Positions 1-10,787 of a stretch of 33,649 bases of DNA are shown here, in pieces. The notes beneath the pieces were generated by a model. It worked only from the letters and a program-made list of their open reading frames with translations, made no database searches and had not been told where the DNA came from. The translations under genes were made by a program, and so were the position numbers. Positions within the stretch are counted from its first letter, which is position 1. Every line of letters begins with the position of its first letter. Source of the stretch: Ichthyophthirius multifiliis (taxonomy: Eukaryota; Ciliophora; Oligohymenophorea; Hymenostomatida). The DNA lies in the NCBI RefSeq assembly GCF_000220395.1, contig NW_004087404.1, positions 8,619 to 42,267 of the forward strand, read 5' to 3'.

Positions 1-273
1 TAGTGAAGGCTAAACCAGATTGAACTGCTAAATGACTACTCGTTAAAGCCGTTAAAATACCTAAACCTGTTGTTTTATATACTCGGGTTAGAAAAGCAGA
101 CATTCCCGAGTTGGTTACGAGCTCATTCATTGCTGAGTCTTCGGAATATGAGGGCTTTGATTTTTATGTTGTCACTTTTCGGAAAGATACAAAAGAATTC
201 ATAGGAACTTGGGTCGTTAAATATGTTTTTGGGAATGCTTTTAAAAATGTTGATGATTTAAGGGCGAACATTT
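1..273 (-). CDS. Bax-inhibitor/GHITM-like mitochondrial membrane protein, N-terminal part (runs off the left edge)
   Basis: The minus strand from the ATG at 273 reads 91 codons to the window edge without TGA. Residues 1-40 are basic and hydroxylated (start MFALKSSTFLKAFPKTYLTT) with no acidic residues, which fits a mitochondrial presequence. The segment SAFLTRVYKTTGLGILTALT (about residues 59-78) matches the start of the first membrane helix of the BI-1/TMBIM family, where an FL..VY..TGLG pattern is usual. A presequence followed by this motif is the arrangement of GHITM (TMBIM5), an inner-membrane protein involved in cristae organisation and cation exchange. That functional link is known for animals and inferred here. 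The remaining transmembrane helices lie outside the window. Plus-strand reading of the same bases is a shadow. The 5' spacer is shared with nothing until the TPR gene at 1228. Confidence 0.72.
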
Positions 274-1227
274 TTTTTCTTTTTTATATGTTTGTTTATT
301 ATTTTAATAATTATTATTAATTTTTTTTTCCTCTTAGTTTTTTTTATAAATAATATATATTGTTTAAAGTGTTTTTATAATAAAAGAATAGAAAAAAGAA
401 ATTTCGATATGTTTATTTATTTTATTCTCATGTTTTTTGTATTTAAAAATTTTACATTGAATTATCATATTAATTGATTTTAATTTTGAATAATTTTTTT
501 TAATAAAATAAAAGTAGAATTTTAAAATATTAAAGAATAGTTTTTTTTGTTTTTTTAGCTTTCATTTTTTTTATTATTGGAAGTAAAAAAAATTAATAGC
601 ATTTTTATTAAAATAATATAATCGATTTTTAATTGAAAATTCTAAAAAGAAAATTAATTTTTGAAGTATATATCTTAAGAAAATATGTTTAGAGTTTCTA
701 GAAAAATAAATAGTTTATATTTTTGCAGAATATTTCTAATTTTTTAATTAAAATAAATTAAATAATAAATACTAAAAATTATAAATAATTAATATAAAAT
801 ATATTTTAAATATATATAAAAAAAGTATTTATGCTTATGTTTTAAAAAAAATTAAATATATATTATAATAATAAATAATCTTAAATTAAAAAAATATTTA
901 TGAAATTAAGAAAATTAATATATATATATATTTAAAAACAAAAATTTTACTAAAAATTATTAAAAGTTTAATTCATCTATATTGGAAAAAATAATTATTT
1001 TAAAAATTTTTTTTTTGATTATATGTTACTTCTTTATTCATATTAAGCTAAGATCAATTCTTTTTATATTTATAAAAATAATTTAAAAAAAATATATAAA
1101 TATAAAAATATAAGTATAAAAATAAAAAGCTAATGTTAAAAAAAAATGCATTTATATACAAAAAACAAAAAAAAATGCAACAAAAATATTTATATAAAAA
1201 AAAATTAATTAATAATAATAAAAAAAG
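274..1227. other. Gene-free AT-rich spacer
   Basis: About 950 bases of near-pure A+T with many poly(A), poly(T) and AT runs. It lies between the 5' end of the GHITM-like gene and the 3' end of the TPR gene. I see no ORF with coding character, no tRNA-like fold and no repeat beyond simple AT sequence. Confidence 0.6.
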
Positions 1228-2196
1228 TCATTCCATATCCATCCAATCTTCATCATTATTTCCTTATTCATTTTCATCTTCATCTTTCCAATCATTCCCT
1301 TTTTAAAAATCCGTTTTATCCAGTTCTGCCTTAAGTTCAATGGCAGCAGTATATAATTCCCCATCGTCCTCAAACTATTCCTTTTTAGTAAGTAAAGTTT
1401 CCATATACTCAAGTGAAGTGCAGAAATTATTACATTTAAAATGACAAAAAGCTAATAGATAGAAAGCTTCGAAATTCGCATCATTACTCAAAACCATATT
1501 TTCCAATATAGGTAACGCGCTTTCAAAATCATTTACCTCTATGCAAAGTTTACAGACATTAATTTTAAAAGAATCATCATGATGATCATTTTCTTCGTTT
1601 AATTTTTCTAAACCTTTAAGTACAGTATTTAATGCTATTTTAGCATCTTTTTCATTTTCTTTATTAAGAAAATAATTAGCTTCTTATAAATAACTATCTA
1701 GGGCCGTTGGGTCAGCTTCTTTTGCTTTTTTTATACAAAATATTACTTTTTCCTCACTTTCGGGAAGATGGAGGAAATCTGTTTGGTATATTTCTGCTAA
1801 ACCACTATAAGCTTCGCTTAAATCGCGTTTTATGTCACTTTATTGGTTATAATTAGGGTGTTAGAGGATTAATTTTATACCAGTTTCGAGCAATTCGATA
1901 CTTTCATGTCCGTCTAATAAATCGGCGAGTTGTAAATATTTTCTATAGTCACCTTCGTTTCGGTGATATTGAATTTATTGAGTCAAAAATTATATTGCCT
2001 TTTCAATTTGGTTAGTTTATTTTAATAAGTCAGCGTATTAGGATGCTGCTTCTTCGTTTAAAGGGTCTTTTTGGATACATAAAGTGTAAAAATATTAGGC
2101 ATCAGGAAAATTAAGTTTGGTATAATTTTCCTCTGCTAATTAAAATAGTTGAGATGGGAGTAGATTTTCGACATCTTGGAATCCAATGTTTTCCAT
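1228..2196 (-). CDS. TPR protein, Acl4-like (candidate ribosomal protein uL4 assembly chaperone)
   Basis: A single intronless ORF of 322 aa (start MENIGFQDVENLLPSQLFQL, stop TGA at 1230-1228). It is built of helix-pair repeats. TPR-like signatures lie near residues 18-50 (AEENY, QYFYTLCIQKDPLN), 120-170 (LSEAYSGLAEIYQTDF then a YLQEANYFLNKENEKDA pair) and 225-260 (FEAFYLLAFCHFKCNNFCTS). The C-terminus is highly acidic, ending EDWMDME. The SGLAEIYQTDF stretch, the spacing of the later repeats and the acidic tail resemble the Acl4 family, nuclear chaperones that hold ribosomal protein uL4 (Rpl4) before assembly. The TPR call is firm; the Acl4 assignment rests on remembered family resemblance and needs a profile search. 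No frameshift or missing segment is apparent. Start chosen as the first ATG before an AT-only leader. Confidence 0.75.
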
Positions 2197-3255
2197 TTTT
2201 ATTTTGTTTTTTTATTTATTTATTTTGTTAATTTAATTAGATTTATCTTTTTTTTATAGTTATAAAAAGAAAAGAATATTAATTTATATTAAAATATAAA
2301 TATATAATATGTTAAGGTTTTAGATTGTTAATTATATTTTATTATATATATTATTAAATATATTTTATGAGGTTTTTGTTTTTTTAATAAATAAAAAGAC
2401 AAAATAAATCTAAAAATTATAATAATATATATGCATTACTAAAGGTTTAATATTTTATTATAATAAAAGTTTTATAAATTAGATAACTAAATTAATTTAT
2501 TAAACTATTCTTTTTTTAAGTAATGAATAATTATTAATATTTCTCATATAATATTTGAAACTAAAAAAATATTTGTAAAAATAATAATAGTTATAATAAT
2601 AAAAATGTTATATTTAAACAAAAATAAAAGTTTCATTTAATTAGAAATTTCAAATTTAAACATTAAAAGATTTAAAAAAATTATTATAATAAAAATTAAA
2701 AAAAAATCTATATATATAATATTTATAAAATAATTTATTTATATAATATTTATATTTGTTTATTAATATTATAAATATTATTTTAAGAATATAAATTTGA
2801 ACTTATTTTTTATTTTTACAATATAAATATATATTTAAGTCAAAATAAACTAAATGTGAAAATATTAATTATTTAAAACAAATATTTATTTTTTTATTAT
2901 TATAAGCTATATTTATCTACAATTACATTTTATTAAATTTTAATTTTAAATAATATATATTTTATATATTTTTTTATTTTAATAATTTTTTTTTTTTCAT
3001 TTGTTTCAAATTAGCATTTTTTGTTTCATTAATATTCAAAATAAAATTATAACCTGAAATACAAATAAATAAAAATATAATATGTATTTTTTTTAATAAT
3101 AAGGAAGTATTTATTATATATTTAAAAAGTTAATATTCCTATTATATTTTTCTTGTATTTACGAAAAATAGTATAAAAAATATATATATTTTCAAATTTA
3201 TTTTTTAGATTTTTAAATAATAAAAGCAGAAGATAGATAAATATAATATATAAAA
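2197..3255. other. AT-rich divergent spacer
   Basis: This roughly 1.06 kb lies between the divergent starts of the TPR gene (minus) and the CENP-C-like gene (plus), so promoters for both are expected here. It is over 90% A+T by eye. No coding segment or distinct motif stands out. Confidence 0.55.
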
Positions 3256-3375
3256 ATGAACTTCTAAAAAAAAGCATAAGATAAACAAAAAGGAAAGCCT
3301 AATAATTTTTAAGTTATAAGTGAAAAAAATTTATATGTTGGAAAGTAAAAACACGATATATATAATAGAATTATA

Positions 3376-3406
<31 letters not shown>

Positions 3407-4220
3407 GTAATATAGACGAACAGGAAAATATATAAAATCTTAAGAAACAGGACTTAATTATGATGGAACAGAAAAATTATAAGATTATTTTAATAATGAA
3501 GATAAAAAATATTCCTAAGAATTAATTGCTTAATTAGATTCACCATCAAGTTTTTAATCAAAAAAAAAGTAAAAATAATACGAATTATTAAGTGTAGAAG
3601 AAAGTCCATTTTCAGAAGATAAAATAGATATTAATAAAAATAAATTACCATAATAAGCTATAAATAATATAAAAAGAAATAATAATAACTGGAGTTTAGA
3701 TAAAATCGAAGATATGAAACTATTAGGATAAATTTCTAATATTCCAATAGAAATAGTAGCATAATCAATAACAAATAATAATAATAAAAAAAATAGAAAT
3801 AGTTATAATAATGATAATAATAGTTTTAAAAATTAAGAACTTAAAAGTAATATAGAAAGATTAGATATAACTTTATCCGAAGAAAGTTAAATATTATAAA
3901 ATAAATAAGAAAAAATAAAATATTTGCTTGAAAAAAACGAAAAAATTATAAATCAACTTTCAGATAAAAAAGGTACTTAAGAGTTCGTTTATAAAAAATA
4001 AAAAAGAAAATAAAATTCATAGAATCCAAATTAATAAAATGATATTAGTGCTTTTGATAAACTATAAATATCACCTATTTATGATACGGGAGAAAACAAT
4101 CAAACAAGTAATAATAATAATTAATATAATAATTAAAAAAATGATTAAGAATAAAATAATAAAATAGATGATTAAGAAAATAATAATTAAACTATAGATA
4201 AATTAAAACAATATTAAAAA

Positions 4221-4272
<52 letters not shown>

Positions 4273-5883
4273 TTTATAGTAATAATTATAGTAATAATAT
4301 TAAGGATGTTTAAAAATTATAAAATAATAATTTTAATAAATAAATTTCACAAGAAAAATTATAAAATAAAAATATATAAATTAATAATAATAATTAAAAT
4401 ATTAAATAATAATAATAAAATGAAAATATTTAAAAAGGACTTAAAATTATTTCAAAAAAATAAGTAGATGAATAATTTAAATAAACTGATAAAAATATTA
4501 TTAATGATAAAAATTTTTAAAAATTAAAAAATATTTAAAATGATGATGAATTAAAGATCAAAATTTAAAAAATTGATAATGATTAAAATATAATAAATTA
4601 AAAAAATATGAAAATAGATAAAAAATTGAAAAATTAAAAGAATGTTAAAAAAGATAAAAATTAATAGCTATCAAAAGTTAATTTATAAAATGATATAGAA
4701 GTGTTTGATAATTTTAAAAATGAAGATTAAAATAAAAATCATAATAATAAATAAATAGCAAATAATAAGAATAAAAACGAATAAGAAGTACAATTAGAAT
4801 TAGAATAAAGTTTAAGAATAACTACAAAAAATTAATAAAATATAATTGAAGCTTAAAAATTAAAGACGCCTCCTAAAGAAAAAGAAAATAATCAAAATCT
4901 CCAAAAACCAAAAAAAAATTAATAAGAAAAATAATTAATGGAAGTAGAACAAGAATAATATAAAAATGAATCTTTAGATTAGAATAATAACTATAATCTG
5001 TTTACATAAACTAATTCCAAATTAGGAGTTAAACGACGATAAATGACACCTGATGAAAAAGATGAATCTTTGCATAAACAAGAAACTAAACTAATAAAAA
5101 GAAGAAGGAAAAAATAAATAATAATGTCCCCCAAATATATATAGGATTATCGATAGTATTATGAATAAAAAGGATATTCGAAAGATTGTACAGAAATAAA
5201 ATTAGATGAAATTTAATAATTGGGAGGATAGAAATTTTTCGCAAATGGAAGATATCCTTAAAGAAATAGATACTCTAAATTAGATGAATTTAAAGGAGAG
5301 AGACTTATTTATGGAAGTAAAGGAGTTATAGGTATTTTTACTAGTAAAAGATAAGAAGATTTAACAAATGTTAATTACATAATTCCTGGATTTTCAAATA
5401 TTTAAGAAAAAAGGAAGATTAAAAAATATTATGGAACTCATGTAAAAAGCTTTAGTAGTGAAAAAGTTTAGTCAATTATAAAAGATGATTAACTAATTGG
5501 GAAAATTCTAAATGTTTAAAGTTCTGTTTTTGAAAATATTAATATTGAAATTGTTGAAAACACGTAAAAATGTATAATTTTTAACCTTAATTTTAAACCA
5601 GGAACTTATATTAAAAATGCTTTCTGTGATGAAAATTTAGTTGATAATATTTTTTTTTATTTTATTTTATTTTTATTTTTTTATTTTTTTTAAGATTATT
5701 TCTGTTATATAAGGCGGATTTAGTAAAAAATTAATAATAAGTATAGATGATAACAGCTCGTTTTTAAAAGAAGGGGAAAAGAAATATATTAAGAAAGGGT
5801 AAAATTTCTCATTTATTTATAAGGAAGTTATTTAATAAAATGCAAATTATGCTATTATAAATTTTGTTTATAGAAAAGTTTGA
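3256..5883 (+). CDS. CENP-C-like inner kinetochore protein (CENP-C motif plus C-terminal cupin)
   Basis: Three exons: 3256-3344, 3416-5639 and 5695-5883. The introns are 71 nt and 55 nt, and all phases agree, giving 833 aa. Residues 1-630 are low-complexity, rich in N, Q, K and D, with a poly-Asn tract near residues 299-315. Around residues 641-665 lies GRYPQRNRYSKLDEFKGERL followed by IYGSKGVIGI. This fits the CENP-C signature (basic R-R...R, spacer, aromatic, GER..YG), which binds the CENP-A nucleosome C-terminus and acidic patch. Residues about 700-833 form a cupin-like domain (…KPGTYIKNAF…VISVIQGGFSKKL…YIKKGQNFSF…), matching the CENP-C/Mif2 dimerisation fold. The cupin is split by intron 2, whose donor is GTTGAT. 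The order of disordered N-terminus, motif and cupin is that of CENP-C. The usual tryptophan of the motif is absent (F in its place). Such proteins join centromeric chromatin to the outer kinetochore; in a ciliate that would be the micronucleus (inference). Confidence 0.8.
3377..3407. repeat. (AT)n run inside CENP-C-like intron 1
   Basis: A near-perfect TA dinucleotide run of about 30 bases, just before the 3' splice site at 3415. Similar runs recur in other introns and spacers of this window. Confidence 0.85.
4221..4271 (+). repeat. (AAT)n trinucleotide run encoding poly-asparagine
   Basis: An uninterrupted AAT run of about 17 units inside exon 2 of the CENP-C-like gene, read in frame as asparagine. 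It sits in the disordered region and is probably length-variable. Confidence 0.9.
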
Positions 5884-6100
5884 AAACAAAAAATATATAT
5901 TTATTTTGACCTTTATTTTTATTTATATGAACTTTATTATATAAAAATTGAAAGGATTTGTTGAAAATAATTATATTTTGTATATTATATTTTTTTTCAT
6001 ATGTATATATATATATTTTTTAAAAAAAATTAGTAAATTTTGCATAATATTTTTTTTTTTTAAATTTTATTCTATACAAAAACAAAATATAGCAAATTAG

Positions 6101-7795
6101 TCAATTCATTTAAAAAATAAAATTTTCAGCATTCATAATATCCGCACATCCATAGTAAATTTATTTCCCAGTTTTTTTCGAGACTTCCATAACATCCTAA
6201 TACTCAACAAAGTTTCCTCCATTGAAGAAAAAAACAATAATTTCCTCAGAATTTTTATTTCCAATATTAATAGTTTAAAACCCATTTTTTATAATCTACT
6301 ACCCTTTACTATCAATAAACTATTTTAAAATATTTCCCACCAAATAACTTTATTATCCATTTCCAGGTAAATAACTTCTTACATTAGTAAAAATAGTCGA
6401 AGCTAATTTTCCAAAAAGGTTACCTGTCATATTCCCTTAATACTATTTTCCATTATCTAGGAAACAGTTTTATTTATATTAACCAATAATTTATTTAAAT
6501 TAAACACTCTAAATATTCGCTGCATTTTCTAATTCTTTAAATTCATCTAAGCTTCCTTAAACATTCATCAAATAAAGAATTAAAGCCCTAACTTTATCAC
6601 AGTCATTATTATTATTTTTAAGTGCATTAATAAACTCTGTCCTTTATTAATTACCTAGGCTTTTTTTAAATATACATTCTTATTCACTTTCAAAAAGAAC
6701 ATCCAGTGCTCTATTTTTTATATTTTTAGAAATGCTCATAGTTAAAGCCATATGAGTCTCGACTTATTTTTTCTTTTTAGCTATTTCTTAAAGTACTTCT
6801 TTTTGAATAGCTTTTTTATTATTATCATCTTTAGAATTAACTATCATGTGTTCATATTCTAATTAAAATTAGGAATTCATCCTAAACATATCATCTAATA
6901 CTTCTGGAAAAGGCGCATTTAATTTATCCTTTAAATAAGCGTCTTTATTAGTATCTATTTATATATGTAAATTCTTCTCATCATCCTTTACTTAAGCTAT
7001 ATTATCCTCAGAAATTGTAAAAAGATCATATATGAGAGGTAAATAATGCCATGGATGTATCAAAACTGGATTTAAGTCCATATCTCGGTTTAGAAGAATC
7101 AAAGATATGCTTTTCGGTTCTTCTAGTATATTATTTTCGTCATTCATGAGATTTTCATCATAGTATTTTTAAAATGTTTCCTATAATTTTTTCGCTAGTT
7201 TTTAATTTTGGTTATCTTGGAAGTAAATTATGGGAAGTTTTTTCATTTGTATAAGAATTCCAAATAGTCCGAAAGCTATTTCGTCTATAGTTTTATTTCC
7301 TGAAGTAGTATTTTTTTTTAAATTTGAATATATATTTTTTTGACCAAAAGTAAACATATTGGAAGTTAACATGCTGAAATTTAAACTATGCTATTGTACT
7401 TATTTTATTTTATATACAGAATTATTTCTTCCGATGTTTTCGGAATATTGGGCTAATAATTAATCATCGGCTATACTAATAAAATGAATATATAATTAAT
7501 TATACAAATCCTCATTTAAGTCTTCGTTTAAATACATAAAATTCTCGTTTGTGGGTTAAAGAATGTAAAAAGCTTAAATATCATGAAGCTTTTCACGTTT
7601 ATCTTTTATATTTAGAAGAAGGGTTACATTCATTTATTGAATTTCTTCACGAGAGAATAATTTGCATATTAAATGCATACTAAATTGGTCCAGAATTAGA
7701 ATTTTCCAAATACAGTTGTCATTTTGTTAGAAGTATTTTGGGTTTGTGATAATATTGTGAAGGGCTTTTCGTTGATTTTCGATGAGGTTTTTCAT
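6101..7795 (-). CDS. SLY1: Sly1/SCFD1-type SM protein (Sec1/Munc18 family)
   Basis: One intronless ORF of 564 aa, slightly shorter than the roughly 640 aa typical of the family. The N-terminus (IWKILILDQFSMHLICKLFS, then MNVTLLLNIKDKRE…VQ-like DIQAFYILQPTNENF) matches Sly1's opening, where the SM protein reads out a Vxxx..YF/FY..P(T/S).EN pattern. The central MDLNPVLIHPWHYLPLIYDL is the hallmark 'D…P..H.WTY..L..D' of SM proteins. The C-terminus has IIVFFFNGGNFVEYQDVM and IYYGCADIMNAENFI, characteristic of the Sly1 branch rather than of Sec1 or Vps45. Sly1 clasps the ER-Golgi syntaxin Sed5 and promotes SNARE assembly in ER-Golgi and intra-Golgi transport. It is a peripheral cytosolic protein; no membrane segment is seen. 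It is tail-to-tail with the CENP-C-like gene, 217 bases apart. Confidence 0.9.
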
Positions 7796-8170
7796 ATTTT
7801 TATTTTAATTTTATTTAAAATATATGCTTTTTATTTGGAATATATTATATATTATTTTTATTTTTTAATATAATTATTAAAATTAATTTAATTTTTAAAC
7901 AAAATGAATCTATTATTTAATATATATAAAAAATCTATATGAAATTATAAATAATTAATTTTTAAATTTTTATTATAGTATTTTTTTTTTAATAAAAATA
8001 AAAATAAAATATTTACTTATTATTATAAAAACTGTTGACTATCGTTTTTTTTATATATATTAAGTATTTTTTTGTTAATTAAATAATAAATATTTATATA
8101 ATATAATATATATTTATTATTTTAATATATATTATTTAAAAATTAATTTTTTATTAAAAAAGAATAAAAA
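7796..8170. other. Divergent intergenic region (Sly1 / K+ channel 1)
   Basis: 375 bases of AT-only sequence between two divergent start codons. It must hold both promoters. I see no specific box or repeat. Confidence 0.5.
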
Positions 8171-9642
8171 ATGTTTAACGGTAGAAATTTTTAAAGTTAA
8201 TAAAAATAGATAAATTTTGATTCACTTAATACACTAAGTGATTATGAAAAGTTATGTTTATTCGGCGAGCCAACAAAAATTACAAAAAAATTTATGAAAT
8301 AAAGAAAAAATTATTTAGAATTCCAAGAATAAATAACAAAATTTACAAATTTATAATCTCATAAATAAAAAAAATGTTTTTTCTTTTAGAGATTTATTAT
8401 TTCTTTAGAAAGTAAATTTTTAAAATTATGGAATTTAATAATTTTTTTTTCTATTGCATATAATAGTTCTATAGCATATAAGTAAAAAACAAAAAAAATT
8501 AAAAAATAATAATAATAGTATTGCATTTGAGGAAATATCTGAATTTAATGATATTAATATTATAATTGAAGTTTTATTTGGAATTAATATATTAATAAGT
8601 TTTATAACTGAATTTAGAAATGAATAGTAAGAAATAGTAAAGGATTTTCCTTCAATAGCAAAACATTATTTAAAATTTTGGTTTTGGATAGATATTGTTA
8701 GCTTAATTCCTTTTTAATTAATAATGTATTAAGGAAAAAATATTTAGTCTATTAGGATTGTTAGATTACCAAAATTACTTCGTTTATTTTAAATTTAAAA
8801 AATAGATGATATAATAAATAAGATTTTGGATAAAATATACCAGAATTAAAAACTTTCTTATATATTTTATATTAATTAAGTTTTTAAATTACTAAAAATA
8901 ATACTATTTGCAGCCGCATTGACATTTTTTGTAGGTTGCGTTTGGTATGTAGTAATAAAATCTAATATATAGGATACTGGGTAGATTGGGTTTATGTAAA
9001 AATATGGACTTTAGAATTATAATAATACGAAAAAACTTATAATTTGTTGTTATTTTGCTATGACCACTTTAGCAACCGTTGGGTATGGAGATTTATCTCC
9101 TTAAACTAATTTTGAAAAAATTATAGGAATAGTTATTATGATTCTAGGTCTATCGTTTTTTTCATATATTATGGGTACTTTTAGTGAAGCACTTTAAAGT
9201 TAGGCTAAATAAGGGGTATCTCATAAAAATAATGATTTATAAATTTGGCTAACTTAAATGAGTATTTTTTTAAATGCTTTTCATATATATTATTATTTTA
9301 TAAAAGGTAAATTTAATAAAAAAAGTTTACCTTAATCTTTAGTAAAATAAATAGACGAACATTTTAACTATTTTTGGTAAAATGATAAACTATCAGATCT
9401 TAAAATTGATGATAAGTATTTACAAAGTATGCCTAAGTAATTAAGAAAGTCTCTTGTAAGATATTTAATTAGTGATTTTTATAAATCATTTAGAGGTTTT
9501 TTTCATTATAATGAGTTTTAATAGTCAGAGTTTTTTTACGAATTATCTTTTGAAATTTTACCGAGAAAATATTAACCTGGTTAATATATTTTAAAATAAG
9601 GATAAGAAGTTTAAGAAATATATTTTATTATAGAGGGATAAG

Positions 9643-9686
<44 letters not shown>

Positions 9687-10500
9687 TTTAATATTGTTTT
9701 TTTAAAAAATTTAATTTTATTTATAAAAGAAATCAATATTTATTTATATCTTCTCTTTTATTTGATATATCTATATAAATTATATTAGAAAATATAATAA
9801 TATTTATTTTATATTTAATTTTTTTAATTTATATATTTATTTTTATTTTTTAATTTTTTATAATTATAAAAAGGCGAAATTATTCTTTTATTATTAAAAT
9901 AGAGAAATATATAAATTTTTAACAAAAGCTCATTATTTTGGTGATTATTGTGTTTTTAATGGATATAATAGCGGTTATAATTATTAAGCATTGACTTTTT
10001 TAAAAATATTAGCTATACCTAAACATAGGTTTTTGAAAATTTTATAGAAATATTAGAATATTAAAACTAAAATATTATCTTATTCCTATTAATTTTTTAA
10101 ATATAATTAAAAATATATGGTATTTACAAACTATATATATATAAAACTTACCTATTTTTTTTTATCTATTTATTAAAAAAAGTAAAATTTATTAAAATAA
10201 AATATACTAATTTATGAAAATAAAGATTGTACTAAGCAATAATTAACATTTTTATTTAGGGAATGTGTTATTGAAAAATCTAAATTTTCTTAATAATCAA
10301 ATTTTCCATTTAAAGACATAATTAAAACTGATTTTTTTACTAATGATTAAATGAAAGAAAACTTATTTTAATTAGAACTTTAAATAGATTAAATTTCAAG
10401 TTAAATTAATCAAATTAAATGTAAACTTGAAAAAGAAGTGAATGAAATATTTGAAACTGTTAAAGAAATAAAAGAAAGTACTTTAGAATAAGAAATATGA
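8171..10500 (+). CDS. Six-transmembrane K+ channel with C-terminal cyclic-nucleotide-binding-like domain (channel 1)
   Basis: Exons 8171-8481, 8519-9641 and 9874-10500 (introns 37 and 232 nt, phases consistent) give about 686 aa. S1 lies near residues 88-110, S2 near 118-140 and S3 near 158-172 (FWFWIDIVSLIPFQ). S4 carries basic residues R183, R186, K189 and R192. The pore is TTLATVGYGDLSP with filter T290-V-G-Y-G294-D, a K+-selective filter. S6 follows (IGIVIMILGLSFFSYIMGTF). A C-linker leads to a CNBD (YILKQGQEVQEIYFIIEGQ, then HYFGDYCVFNG). The phosphate cassette has FGD but lacks the usual R-(A/T)-A, so ligand binding is doubtful. The tail has short coiled-coil character. The 232-nt intron interrupts the CNBD beta-roll. 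A 63-nt stretch at 10120-10182 also has GT...AG ends and could be an in-frame intron. Ciliates carry very large families of such channels. Plasma or ciliary membrane location is inferred. Confidence 0.85.
9645..9690. repeat. (AT)n run at the start of channel 1 intron 2
   Basis: TA dinucleotide repeat directly downstream of the donor site at 9642. It accounts for part of this unusually long (232 nt) intron. Confidence 0.8.
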
Positions 10501-10787
10501 AAAATATTTTTCAAATAAAATTAAAAAAATAATAAAGATTAAAATTTTAAAAAAATTATTAAATTAATTATTTAAATATACATTTATATATTCAAAGCTA
10601 TATAGTTACTCTATACTATTTTTTTTTAATATTAAATAAGCTTTTATACAGTTTAAAAAATAAATTATAATTTATTTAATAATTAAAAATTAATTAAATT
10701 TATTATGTTTCAGTTAATTATACAATTTTTTTTTTTTTAAATATATACTATATAATATACATAAATATATTTAAAAATAAGTAAAAT
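10501..10787. other. Short AT-rich spacer
   Basis: 287 bases separate the channel 1 stop from the next plus-strand start. It is AT-rich with poly(T) near 10730 and no recognisable feature. Confidence 0.5.

Noticed and set aside
111-477. Plus-strand open frames over the left end
   Set aside because: They overlap the minus-strand GHITM-like gene, which has a presequence and family motif. The plus-strand translation has no such support.
4270-4467. Plus-strand ORF starting within the poly-Asn region
   Set aside because: It is another frame of the CENP-C-like exon, which continues open through it under the ciliate code.
10145-10155. ACTTACCT resembling a U1 snRNA 5' end
   Set aside because: It is a short match inside the channel 1 coding exon or its optional 63-nt intron, with no Sm site or stem-loops around it.
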